From positions 1,426,001 through 1,490,000 of the forward strand of contig NZ_PDWT01000001.1 of the NCBI RefSeq assembly GCF_010093345.1: a stretch of 64,000 nt of DNA, in the 5' to 3' direction. This DNA is from Pseudoxanthomonas yeongjuensis. GTDB lineage: Bacteria; Pseudomonadota; Gammaproteobacteria; Xanthomonadales; Xanthomonadaceae. This document shows positions 47,976 through 55,694 of this stretch, in pieces (the first letter of the stretch is position 1; each line of letters opens with the position of its first letter). Position numbers and translations under genes: made by a program. The notes under the pieces are model-generated. The model ran no database searches. It was not told the DNA's origin and saw nothing but the letters and a program-made list of their open reading frames with translations.

Positions 47976-48425
47976 CTAAACCACCCGTATCGCATCGTGC
48001 GGCGCCGCCAGCCAGCGTTCGATGATCACCGCCGCCGCCACCGCGTCCAGCGCCACCGCATCGCGACGGCGCTTGCGCCCCTCGGCGCGGTCCAGCGCGA
48101 AACGCTGCGCCGCCTCGACCGAACTGGAACGCTCGTCGACCAGTACTACGGGCAGGCTGTAACGCTTCAGCAGCTGTTGCGCGAAGGCATGCGCGCGCGC
48201 GCGGATCGGCTGGTCGCCGCCATCCAGGGTCATAGGGTCGCCGACCACCAGGCCATCCGGGCGCCATTCCGCGCGCAGCTTGTCGATCGCGGCCCAGTCC
48301 GGGGAATTGCCGTGCACGTCGATCACCGCCAGCGCGCGCGCGCCGCTGCCGAAGGCGCTGCCGACCGCCACGCCGATGCGCTTGGCGCCCACATCGAACC
48401 CCAGCACCGTGCCGTCCAGCTTCAT
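47976..48425 (-). CDS. ruvX: Holliday junction resolvase-like RuvX (YqgF)
   Basis: A 149-residue YqgF/RuvX RNase-H-fold protein: 'GTVLGFDVGAKRIGVAVGSAFG' (catalytic Asp), 'LVVGDPMTLDGGDQPIR' and 'VVLVDERSSSVEAAQRF' (Glu), with a C-terminal Asp in 'DAVALDAVAAAVIIERWL'. The family is implicated in 16S rRNA 5' processing and junction resolution. It follows algH by 10 nt, the standard algH-ruvX-pyr arrangement. Confidence 0.94.
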   Translation of the reverse strand: MKLDGTVLGFDVGAKRIGVAVGSAFGSGARALAVIDVHGNSPDWAAIDKLRAEWRPDGLVVGDPMTLDGGDQPIRARAHAFAQQLLKRYSLPVVLVDERSSSVEAAQRFALDRAEGRKRRRDAVALDAVAAAVIIERWLAAPHDAIRVV

Positions 48426-48435
48426 GCCAGGCCCG

Positions 48436-49014
48436 TCACGCGTGGCCGCTGTAGTCGGTGACGCGGGTGATGTCGATGCCCAGCCGTCCGCCCGCCGCCT
48501 GCCAGCGCTGCTCCAGGGGCAGCGCGAACAGCAATTCGGTATCGGCCGGCGCGGTGAGCCAGCTGTTTTCGCCCAACTCGTATTCCAGTTGCCCCGCGCC
48601 CCAGCCCGCGCAGCCCAGAGCGACCACGACATGCGCCGGGCCTTCGCCTTCAGCCATCGCCTCGAGGATGTCCCGCGACGTGGTCAGGGCCAGGCCGCCG
48701 CCGATGGCCAGGGTGGAATCCCACTGGCGCTCGCCGTCATGCAGCACGAACCCGCGTTCCGGATGCACCGGCCCGCCGTTGAGCACGATCTGGTTGGCCA
48801 GCGCGGGATCGCGCGCCTCCAGGTTCATCTGCGCCAGCACGTCGCCCAGGCTGTACTCGGAAGCGCGGTTGACCACCACGCCCATCGCGCCTTCGTCATC
48901 GTGCTGGCAGATCAGGGCCACGCTGCGGGAGAAATTGGGATCGTCGAGCGCCGGCAGCGCGATCAGCAGCTGGTTGGAGAAACTGGCGGGGAAACTGGCT
49001 GGAATCGGGGACAT
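48436..49014 (-). CDS. YqgE/AlgH family protein
   Basis: A 192-residue YqgE/AlgH protein: '[37 protein letters not shown]', '[16 protein letters not shown]' and '[23 protein letters not shown]' are diagnostic. The family is cytosolic with a unique fold and no proven biochemical function; AlgH was named from alginate regulation in Pseudomonas. It heads the algH-ruvX-pyrB operon and is divergent from tag. Confidence 0.93.
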   Translation of the reverse strand: MSPIPASFPASFSNQLLIALPALDDPNFSRSVALICQHDDEGAMGVVVNRASEYSLGDVLAQMNLEARDPALANQIVLNGGPVHPERGFVLHDGERQWDSTLAIGGGLALTTSRDILEAMAEGEGPAHVVVALGCAGWGAGQLEYELGENSWLTAPADTELLFALPLEQRWQAAGGRLGIDITRVTDYSGHA

Positions 49015-49060
49015 GCGCCCATTCTAGAGCCTGATATCGCTTCCGGGTTAACCTGTGGCC

Positions 49061-49600
49061 ATGACCAGCTATTGCGATTTCGCGCCCGGCCATCCGGTCC
49101 ACGGGCCTTACCACGACCGCGAATACGGCTTCCCGCAGACACGGGAATCGGATCTGTTCGAGCGATTGGTCCTGGAGATCAACCAGGCCGGCTTGAGCTG
49201 GGAAACCATCCTGAAGAAGCGCGAGGGTTTCCGCGGCGCCTACTCCGGCTTCGACGTGGACAAGGTGGCGGGTTATGGCGAGGAGGACCGCGTCCGCCTG
49301 CTGGCCGACGCCGGCATCATCCGCAACCGGCTTAAGGTGGATGCGGCGATCCACAACGCGCAGGTGATCCGCGGCCTGCGCGATTCGCATGGCGGTTTCC
49401 TGCGATGGCTGGAAGCGCAACACCCGTTGCCGAAGGCCGAATGGGTGAAGCTGTTCAAGAAGACCTTCCGTTTCACCGGCGGCGAGATCACCGGCGAATT
49501 CCTGATGAGCCTGGGCTACCTGCCCGGCGCGCACCGCGAGGATTGCCCGGCGTTCAAGCGGGCGGCGAAACGGAAGCCTGCTTGGATGCGGAAGGCATAA
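49061..49600 (+). CDS. tag: DNA-3-methyladenine glycosylase I (Tag)
   Basis: A 179-residue Tag-family glycosylase removing 3-methyladenine. 'YHDREYGFPQTRESDLFERLVLEINQAGLSWETILKKR' is the family core with the base-binding Glu and Trp. Zinc ligands are expected from the N-terminal Cys ('YCDFAPGHP') and the C-terminal 'GAHREDCPAF' with His and Cys. ATG 49061 is used; a GTG at 49055 is in frame. Confidence 0.93.
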   Translation: MTSYCDFAPGHPVHGPYHDREYGFPQTRESDLFERLVLEINQAGLSWETILKKREGFRGAYSGFDVDKVAGYGEEDRVRLLADAGIIRNRLKVDAAIHNAQVIRGLRDSHGGFLRWLEAQHPLPKAEWVKLFKKTFRFTGGEITGEFLMSLGYLPGAHREDCPAFKRAAKRKPAWMRKA

Positions 49601-49699
49601 GATCTATTCAAACCTCCATTGCCTTTTTAAGAACTGCATGGGCGGAAGAATTGTGCTAGCTCGTGACGTGATGATGCAACATGAATGGGCCCTCCCTTG

Positions 49700-49735
49700 T
49701 TGACAATTGGATTCTGCTCTCTTACAAAAGAGCAG
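49700..49735 (+). promoter_or_regulatory. Strong promoter with overlapping dyad for the AT-rich islet
   Basis: A perfect -35 TTGACA (49700-49705), a 17-nt spacer and -10 TACAAA (49723-49728). A 7-bp dyad CTGCTCT / AGAGCAG at 49714-49735 brackets the -10, so a repressor bound here would block it. This is the best promoter match in the window and starts the islet transcript. Confidence 0.65.
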
Positions 49736-49784
49736 GCACTCAGTGTGAGTGCGGATATTTCAGGTAATCAAAAGGAGATGATTA

Positions 49785-50312
49785 GTGAACAAGCTATTTA
49801 TTGCAGCAATATGCCTAGCGGGAAGTGCAACTAGCTTTACTGTATCAGCACAAACCGCACCTCCCCCTACCCCTCCTAGAGCCATACCGACCGAGCCTTC
49901 TGTCGGCTGTAGGGCTGTTGCAGCATTTGCTACTGCTGCACTCGCCTACGTAGTGGGGAGGCGTCTTGGCGGGACAGCTGGGGCATCGGCAGGCGCAGCA
50001 GCGGCTGGGGCTGATGCTGCTGCACAGGAGGTGGGGCAAGCTGGTTTAGCTGCTGGCTGTGAGTCCACCATCAGGTGGCTGAGTGATGGTTACAACACCA
50101 GTAATTATCAGAATCTCCAACTTTTGGAGGACTGGGAACAGACTTGCGATCTGGGGCCATGCGCACCACTACCAGTACGGCGCTCCCCAGGGATGAGCGT
50201 TAGTGCCAATGGCCTATATAACGAAATGCTCGACAACTCTGGCTGGCGCGATAGCTGGCTGCTTGTGAATAATCCTGGCGGCAGCGGCGGGATAAGCACG
50301 AAACCACGCTAA
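49785..50312 (+). CDS. Secreted glycine-zipper protein of unknown function
   Basis: A 175-residue protein starting at GTG after AAGGAG. A signal peptide ('LFIAAICLAGSATSFTVSAQ') precedes a Pro-rich linker. A hydrophobic small-residue stretch (about 45-90: 'AAFATAALAYVVGRRLGG', then 'GASAGAAAAGADAAAQ') has the GxxxG spacing of glycine zippers that insert in membranes. Four Cys in the mature part could form two disulfides. Base composition is clearly AT-richer than both flanks, suggesting transfer. Family not recognised. Paired with a small membrane protein, it could be an export-dependent membrane toxin or a structural envelope protein; both are speculation. Confidence 0.7.
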   Translation: MNKLFIAAICLAGSATSFTVSAQTAPPPTPPRAIPTEPSVGCRAVAAFATAALAYVVGRRLGGTAGASAGAAAAGADAAAQEVGQAGLAAGCESTIRWLSDGYNTSNYQNLQLLEDWEQTCDLGPCAPLPVRRSPGMSVSANGLYNEMLDNSGWRDSWLLVNNPGGSGGISTKPR

Positions 50313-50317
50313 CTTAA

Positions 50318-50527
50318 ATGAACAAAACAAATGGCCCGGTGAAGTCCATTCTAATGCGGAGACTATTTTCTGGCTTAACGGTCTTCGCTTTTTTTATTGC
50401 TGGCTACACACTGTGCTTTGACATTCTGCCTCATACACTTCCCACAGGAACAAACGAACCATTTAAGAAGTATTGGCTAGGTATTTTCCTATTTTTTGTT
50501 GGTTGTTTTCTGCCAAAAAAAGAATAA
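50318..50527 (+). CDS. Small two-helix membrane protein
   Basis: A 69-residue protein 6 nt after the glycine-zipper gene and equally AT-rich. Two helices are visible ('LFSGLTVFAFFIAGYTLCF' and 'WLGIFLFFVGCFLP'), with a polar loop between and basic ends. No family recognised. The size, topology and coupling are those of many immunity or accessory proteins, but nothing shows function directly. A bidirectional terminator follows at 50584. Confidence 0.6.
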   Translation: MNKTNGPVKSILMRRLFSGLTVFAFFIAGYTLCFDILPHTLPTGTNEPFKKYWLGIFLFFVGCFLPKKE

Positions 50528-50583
50528 CTGAGATCAACAATATAGCGATCTCTACCAGCATGCCATTTGAGATGCATTGACCA

Positions 50584-50613
50584 CAAAAATCCCCGGCATG
50601 CCGGGGATTTTTG
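50584..50613. terminator. Perfect bidirectional terminator between the islet and pilU
   Basis: A 30-nt perfect palindrome with arms CAAAAATCCCCGG and CCGGGGATTTTTG around a CATG centre. A-tracts on one side and T-tracts on the other let it terminate both the islet transcript and the convergent pilU transcript. Confidence 0.92.
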
Positions 50614-50652
50614 TATTGAGCACTTTGTCTTTGCCGCAATTTCGGGCAAAAA

Positions 50653-51783
50653 TCAACGCACTTCCGCGATCTCCACCCCGTCCAGTCCCTGCGCCAGGGT
50701 GCGCGCATCGCCGCCCTGGGCCAGCTTGATCCGGAGGCGCACCTCGTTCTGCGAGTCGGCGAACCGCAGCGCGTCCTCGTAGCTGATCTCGCCGGCCTGG
50801 TACAGCTCGAACAGGCTCTGGTCGAAGGTCTTCATGCCCAGGTTGGTGGATTCCTTCATCACTTCCTTGAGCTTGTGGATCTCGCCTTCGCGGATGTAGT
50901 CCTGGACCAGCGGCGTGCCGAGCATGATCTCCATCGCCACACGCCGGGCCTTGCCGTCCGGCGTCGGGATCAGCTGTTGCGCGACCACGCCCTTGAGGTT
51001 CAGGGAAAGATCCATCAGCAGTTGTCCGCGACGGTCTTCCGGGAAGAAGTTGATCACCCGGTCCATGGCCTGGTTGGCGTTGTTGGCGTGCAGCGTGCAC
51101 AGCACCAGGTGGCCGGTCTCGGCGAAGGCGATGGCGTGGTCCATGCCCTCGCGGGTGCGCACCTCGCCGATCATGATCACGTCGGGCGCCTGGCGCAGGG
51201 TGTTCTTCAGCGCGTTGTCCCAGCTGTCGGTGTCGATGCCGACTTCGCGCTGGGTGATGATGCAGCCCTCGTGCTTGTGCACGAATTCGATCGGGTCCTC
51301 GATGGTGATGATGTGGCCGGTCGAATTGAGGTTGCGGTAGCCGATCATCGCCGCCAGCGAGGTCGACTTGCCGGTGCCGGTGGCGCCGACGAAGATGATG
51401 ATGCCGCGCTTGGTCATCGCCAGCGTCTTGATGATCGGCGGCAGGTTCAGCTCTTCCACCGTGGGGATGCGCGCCTCGATCCGGCGCAGGACCATGCCGA
51501 CCTGGTTGCGCTGGTAGAAGCAGCTGACGCGGAAGCGGCCCACGCCGGCCACGCCGATGGCGAAGTTGCATTCGTGGGTCTTCTCGAACTCCTCGCGCTG
51601 CACCGGCGTCATCACGTTCAAAACCAGGTCGCGCGACTGCTGCGAGGTCAGCGGCGTCTGCGTGATCGGCGAGATCTTGCCGTTCACCTTGATCGACGGC
51701 GGCATGCCGGAGGTGATGAACAGGTCCGACGCCTTCTGGTGCGCCATCAGCTTGAGGAACGAGGTGAAATCGATGGTGCTCAT
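50653..51783 (-). CDS. pilU: Type IV pilus retraction ATPase PilU
   Basis: A 376-residue PilT-like ATPase, PilU type, assisting pilus retraction. Walker A 'FVGATGTGKSTSLAAMIG', Asp box 'HIITIEDPIEFVHKHEGC', Walker B 'DVIMIGEVRTREGMDHAI', His box 'HLVLCTLHANNANQAMDRV'. It lacks the PilT C-terminal AIRNLIRE sequence and ends in a long basic/acidic tail, as PilU does. It is downstream of pilT in the same direction. Confidence 0.95.
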   Translation of the reverse strand: MSTIDFTSFLKLMAHQKASDLFITSGMPPSIKVNGKISPITQTPLTSQQSRDLVLNVMTPVQREEFEKTHECNFAIGVAGVGRFRVSCFYQRNQVGMVLRRIEARIPTVEELNLPPIIKTLAMTKRGIIIFVGATGTGKSTSLAAMIGYRNLNSTGHIITIEDPIEFVHKHEGCIITQREVGIDTDSWDNALKNTLRQAPDVIMIGEVRTREGMDHAIAFAETGHLVLCTLHANNANQAMDRVINFFPEDRRGQLLMDLSLNLKGVVAQQLIPTPDGKARRVAMEIMLGTPLVQDYIREGEIHKLKEVMKESTNLGMKTFDQSLFELYQAGEISYEDALRFADSQNEVRLRIKLAQGGDARTLAQGLDGVEIAEVR

Positions 51784-51814
51784 GGGATTACCTCTGGAAG
51801 AGGCCACCTTCCGG

Positions 51815-51893
51815 ACAGGTTGGTGGTTGGTGGCTCGTGGTTGATAGCGGGGCCGTGCTTACCACGAACCACGAACTACCAGCCACTAACTGG
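51815..51893. repeat. GGTTGGTGG repeat between pilT and pilU
   Basis: A gap built from GGTTGGTGGTTGGTGGCTCG-like units and the inverted CCACGAACCACGAACTACC, forming an imperfect hairpin. It is related to the element at 32645-32716. It would make the pilT-pilU junction structured and may tune pilU expression. Confidence 0.65.
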
Positions 51894-51894
51894 A

Positions 51895-52932
51895 TCATTC
51901 GAACAACCGCTTGTCTCTCGCGTATTCCTTGGCCTGGTGGCGCGTGATCATCGAGCGCTTCACCAGGTCCTGCAGGTGCTGGTCGAGGGTCATCATGCCG
52001 AGCTGCTGGCCGGTCTGGATCGCCGAATACATCTGCGCGACCTTGTCCTCGCGGATCAGGTTGCGGATGGCGGGCGTGCCGACCATGATTTCCCACGCCG
52101 CGGTGCGGCCACCGCCGACCTTCTTCAGCAGCGCCTGCGAAATCACCGCGCGCAGCGACTCCGACAGCATCGAGCGGACCATCGGTTTCTCGCCGGCCGG
52201 GAACACGTCGATCACGCGGTCGATGGTCTTGGCCGCCGAGCTGGTGTGCAGGGTGGCGAACACCAGGTGTCCGGTCTCCGCGGCGGTCAGCGCCAGGCGG
52301 ATGGTTTCCAGGTCGCGCAACTCGCCGACCAGGATGTAGTCGGGATCTTCGCGCAGGGCCGAGCGCAGCGCCTCGTTGAAGCCGTGGGTGTCGCGATGCA
52401 CTTCGCGCTGGTTGATCAGGCACTTCTGCGAGGTGTGCACGAATTCGATCGGATCCTCGACGCTGAGGATGTGGCCGTATTCGTTCTTGTTGATGTGGTC
52501 GATCATCGCCGCCAGCGTGGTCGACTTGCCCGAGCCGGTCGGGCCGGTGACCAGGATCAGGCCCTGCGGCTGGTTGATCAGTTCGCGGAACAACGGCGGG
52601 CAGCCCAGGTCTTCCAGGGTCAGCACTTCGGAAGGAATGGTGCGGAACACGGCGCCGGCGCCGCGGTTCTGGTTGAAGGCGTTGACGCGGAAGCGCGCCA
52701 GGCTGGGAATCTCGAAGGAGAAGTCGACTTCCAGGAATTCCTCGAAGTCGCGCCGCTGCTTGTCCGACATGATGTCGTAGACCAGCGAATGCACCTGCTT
52801 GTGGTCCAGCGCCGGGATGTTGATCCGGCGCACGTCGCCGTCCACACGGATCATCGGCGGCAGGCCGGCCGACAGGTGCAGGTCCGAGGCTTTGTTCTTG
52901 ACCGAGAACGCCAGAAGTTCGGCGATATCCAT
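51895..52932 (-). CDS. pilT: Type IV pilus retraction ATPase PilT
   Basis: A 345-residue hexameric retraction motor. Walker A 'LVTGPTGSGKSTTLAAMI', Asp box 'ILSVEDPIEFVHTSQ', Walker B 'DYILVGELRDLETIRLAL', His box 'HLVFATLHTSSAAKTIDRV', and the retraction motif 'AIRNLIRE' near residue 285. All functional parts are intact. Retraction drives twitching motility and DNA uptake, linking it to comEA at 15.8 kb. It is divergent from yggS, as in Pseudomonas. Confidence 0.97.
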   Translation of the reverse strand: MDIAELLAFSVKNKASDLHLSAGLPPMIRVDGDVRRINIPALDHKQVHSLVYDIMSDKQRRDFEEFLEVDFSFEIPSLARFRVNAFNQNRGAGAVFRTIPSEVLTLEDLGCPPLFRELINQPQGLILVTGPTGSGKSTTLAAMIDHINKNEYGHILSVEDPIEFVHTSQKCLINQREVHRDTHGFNEALRSALREDPDYILVGELRDLETIRLALTAAETGHLVFATLHTSSAAKTIDRVIDVFPAGEKPMVRSMLSESLRAVISQALLKKVGGGRTAAWEIMVGTPAIRNLIREDKVAQMYSAIQTGQQLGMMTLDQHLQDLVKRSMITRHQAKEYARDKRLFE

Positions 52933-53027
52933 ACGCTGCTTCCCCAAAAATGCTGCGACTGGTGGAACGATACATCCCCGCGAGGCAGTATAGCGCCCTC
53001 ACCGCCATATCCAACGGTTGAAGGATT

Positions 53028-53708
53028 ATGCTCGCCCAGCGCCTCAGCGCAACACTGCAAAGCCTTGAAAACGCAGCGATCGCGGCGCACCGGCCAGTAC
53101 CGCGATTGCTGGCGGTTTCCAAGACCCAGACCGCGGCGGCGATCGCGGCATTGGCGGCCGCCGGACAGCACGCTTTTGGTGAGAACTACGTCCAGGAAGC
53201 CCAGGCCAAGATCGGTGAGTTGGCGGCGCAGGAACTGGAGTGGCACCTGGTCGGCCACCTGCAGTCGAACAAGGCGGAACTGGCCGCAAACCTCTTCGAC
53301 TGGGTGCAGACCGTGGACCGGACCAAGCTGGTTGCGGCGCTGGCCAGGTTCCGCCCAGGGGACCGCGCGCCACTGAACGTGCTGATCCAGGTCAACATCG
53401 ACGACGAGGCCAGCAAGCATGGTTGCGATCCACGGGATATCCCTGGCCTGGCAACCGCCATCGCCGCGGAACCGCGCCTGGTCCTGCGTGGCCTGATGGC
53501 GATTCCCGCGCCGCATCCCGATATCGAAATGCGGCGCGCCGCCTATCGCCGCATGGCCGGGCTGTTCGCCGATCTCGCGACGCGGCATCCGCAGGCCGAC
53601 ACCTTGTCGATGGGCATGAGCGACGATTTCCCGCTGGCCGTCGCCGAAGGTGCGACCATGGTCCGCATCGGCACCGCCCTGTTCGGCTCCCGCGCCACCA
53701 CATCATGA
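53028..53708 (+). CDS. YggS-family PLP homeostasis protein
   Basis: A 226-residue PLP-binding TIM-barrel protein (YggS/PROSC). Lys in 'RLLAVSKTQTAAAI' forms the Schiff base; 'FGENYVQEAQAKI', 'WHLVGHLQSNKAEL' and 'LSMGMSDDFPLAVAEGATMVRIGTALFG' are diagnostic. The family buffers PLP and prevents its toxicity. It is immediately upstream of proC, the widespread yggS-proC pair. Confidence 0.95.
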   Translation: MLAQRLSATLQSLENAAIAAHRPVPRLLAVSKTQTAAAIAALAAAGQHAFGENYVQEAQAKIGELAAQELEWHLVGHLQSNKAELAANLFDWVQTVDRTKLVAALARFRPGDRAPLNVLIQVNIDDEASKHGCDPRDIPGLATAIAAEPRLVLRGLMAIPAPHPDIEMRRAAYRRMAGLFADLATRHPQADTLSMGMSDDFPLAVAEGATMVRIGTALFGSRATTS

Positions 53709-53716
53709 GGGAACAA

Positions 53717-54541
53717 ATGAGCAACTCCGCGAACATCGCCTTCATCGGCGGTGGCAACATGGCCCGCAGTCTGATCGGCGGATTGATCGCTCGTGGCGCG
53801 AGCGCCGCCAGCATCCGCGTTGCGGAACCGGTCGAGGTCCTGCGCGAATCGCTGGCCCGGGATTTCGGCATCGAAGTCTTCGCTACCGCGGCGGAAGCCG
53901 CGACGGATGCGGACCTCTGGCTGCTGGCGGTGAAGCCGCAGGTCATGCGCGTCGTGTGCGAAGGCCTGTCCACCCTCGCCCAGTCGCGCAAACCGCTGGT
54001 GGTCTCGATCGCAGCGGGAATCACCGCCTCGCAGATGCAGCGCTGGCTGGGCGGCGACGGCGCGGTCATCCGCGCCATGCCCAACACGCCCGCCTTGCTG
54101 GGCGCGGGCGTGACCGGCCTGTTCGCAAGCGCGCAGGTCGATGCGGCCGGCCGCGCGCGCGCCGAGGAACTGCTTTCCAGCGCAGGCAAGACCGTCTGGA
54201 TCGACGACGAGGCGAAGATCGATGCGGTCACCGCCGTGTCCGGCAGCGGACCGGCCTACGTCTTCCTGCTGGCCGAGGCGATGGAGGCCGCGGCCAAGGC
54301 CGAAGGACTGGCGGACGATGCGGCACGCACCCTCGTCCTGCAGACGGTGCTCGGCGCGGCGCGCATGCTGACCGAATCCGACGAAGCGCCAGAAGAATTG
54401 CGCAAGCGGGTGACCTCGCCCAACGGCACCACGCAGGCGGCGATAGAAACCTTCCAGGAGGGCGGTTTCGAAAAGCTGGTCGGCAGGGCGATCCATGCGG
54501 CCAGCGAGCGCGGGCGGGAGTTGTCGGCGGCGAATGATTGA
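53717..54541 (+). CDS. proC: Pyrroline-5-carboxylate reductase (ProC)
   Basis: ProC makes proline from P5C using NAD(P)H. The 274 residues have 'IAFIGGGNMARSLIGGLI' (nucleotide binding), 'LLAVKPQVM', 'VIRAMPNTPALLGAGVTGL' and the family signature 'DAVTAVSGSGPAYVFLLAEAM', then 'VTSPNGTTQAAIETF'. The ATG at 53717 has AGGGA upstream; ATG 53705 is in frame and possible. Confidence 0.96.
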   Translation: MSNSANIAFIGGGNMARSLIGGLIARGASAASIRVAEPVEVLRESLARDFGIEVFATAAEAATDADLWLLAVKPQVMRVVCEGLSTLAQSRKPLVVSIAAGITASQMQRWLGGDGAVIRAMPNTPALLGAGVTGLFASAQVDAAGRARAEELLSSAGKTVWIDDEAKIDAVTAVSGSGPAYVFLLAEAMEAAAKAEGLADDAARTLVLQTVLGAARMLTESDEAPEELRKRVTSPNGTTQAAIETFQEGGFEKLVGRAIHAASERGRELSAAND

Positions 54542-54554
54542 ATTCTTGGACTCT

Positions 54555-54690
54555 CGGATCGTCATCCCGGCGCAAGCCGGAAGCGCCTTTCAACGGCGAA
54601 GCTGGCCATCCATTCTGCTGTTGTTTGCGTCTTGGTCAGCAACGGCAGGATCAAGGTGGATCCCGGCTTGCGCCGGGATGACGAATCGGA
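54555..54690. repeat. GTCATCCC-type inverted repeat, copy 1 (proC-DUF4426 gap)
   Basis: Left arm 54555-54580 (GATCGTCATCCCGGCGCAAG...) and right arm 54663-54689 (inverted) enclose about 80 nt. Copies at 57309 and 62606 share the head. The family resembles the GTCATCCC repeats spread through proteobacterial genomes. Confidence 0.75.
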
Positions 54691-54736
54691 AATATCTTCA
54701 TAGTGCGGCAGACCCGATAAGCGAACAAAGACCACG

Positions 54737-55189
54737 ATGAAACGCATCCCACTATCGATCCTCGCCCTGCTCCTTGCCGCTTGTTCGGCCGGCGAAAAAG
54801 CGCGAGTCGCGGAATTCGTCCCGCCCGCCGACGCCTCCGTCGACTTCGGCGATTTGCGCGTGCACTACAACGCATTGCCGACGCTCAGCCTCAACGAGGC
54901 CGTGGCACGGGAATACGGCGTGACCAGGGATGCGGGATCGGCGCTGGTGGTCGTCGCGCTGCGACGCATCGCCAACGGCGAGGAGCTGGCTGCCGATGGC
55001 GAGGTCTCGGCCGAGGCCTACGACCTGCAGGGAAAAAGGCAGCGCATCGCTTTTTCCGCGGTCAGGACCGGCGGTTACACCGATCACATCGGGACATTCG
55101 CCATCAGCGAGCGCGACAGTTACCGCTTCGAGGTGAAGGTCGAATCCGGCGGACGCAAGGAAACGGTCAAGTTCCAACGCAACTTCTGA
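54737..55189 (+). CDS. DUF4426 lipoprotein
   Basis: A 150-residue lipoprotein: signal and lipobox 'ILALLLAACSAG' with Cys about 16. The DUF4426 domain follows ('DFGDLRVHYNALPTLSLNEAVAREYGV', 'DHIGTFAISERDSYRFEVKV'). DUF4426 proteins sit beside yggS-proC in many gammaproteobacteria. Function unknown; periplasmic or outer-membrane location is inferred from the lipobox. Confidence 0.88.
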   Translation: MKRIPLSILALLLAACSAGEKARVAEFVPPADASVDFGDLRVHYNALPTLSLNEAVAREYGVTRDAGSALVVVALRRIANGEELAADGEVSAEAYDLQGKRQRIAFSAVRTGGYTDHIGTFAISERDSYRFEVKVESGGRKETVKFQRNF

Positions 55190-55232
55190 CCGCCTGCCCA
55201 TCCGAAGCGCGCGGTCGTCCGCACGCCTTTGA

Positions 55233-55628
55233 TCAGCGCTGGTTGATCGCGTAGCGTCCCGGCCCCAGCAGCAGGATGGCGAGCGCGGTGACCAGGTACA
55301 TGCCCTGCAACTCCATCGCCCAGCCGCCCTGCTCGTTGAGCTGGCCGAGCTGGGCCATATGCGCGAGCCCGAAAGCGAACAGCATGTTGATGGCGATGAC
55401 GGCGGCGCCGATGCGCGCATGGAAACCCGCCAGCACCATCAGCGGCGCGACCACTTCGCCGACCAGCGCACCATAGGCCAGGAACGCGGGCAGGCCGTGC
55501 GCGGCCAGCATGCCTTCGATGGGCCCCAGGCCGTTCTTCAATTTGGCGATGCCATGCAGCAGGATCAGCGCGCCCAGTACCACGCGCAACACCAGCTTGC
55601 CGGAATCCTGCATTGCCGTCTGGTTCAT
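55233..55628 (-). CDS. DoxX-family membrane protein
   Basis: A 131-residue protein with four helices of the DoxX family. 'LVLRVVLGALILLHGIAKL' at the N-terminus, 'GEVVAPLMVLAGFHARIGAAVIAINMLFAF' and 'ELQGMYLVTALAILLLGPGRYAI' are typical. DoxX-like proteins are linked to redox or thiol stress, but this member's role is unknown. It stands alone on the minus strand, converging with DUF4426. Confidence 0.9.
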   Translation of the reverse strand: MNQTAMQDSGKLVLRVVLGALILLHGIAKLKNGLGPIEGMLAAHGLPAFLAYGALVGEVVAPLMVLAGFHARIGAAVIAINMLFAFGLAHMAQLGQLNEQGGWAMELQGMYLVTALAILLLGPGRYAINQR

Positions 55629-55694
55629 GCCCTGCCTCCGTCCGTAGGTCGTACCGCATCATCGCAGAGATGCGCGATTTGCGGGAAGCCGCGG

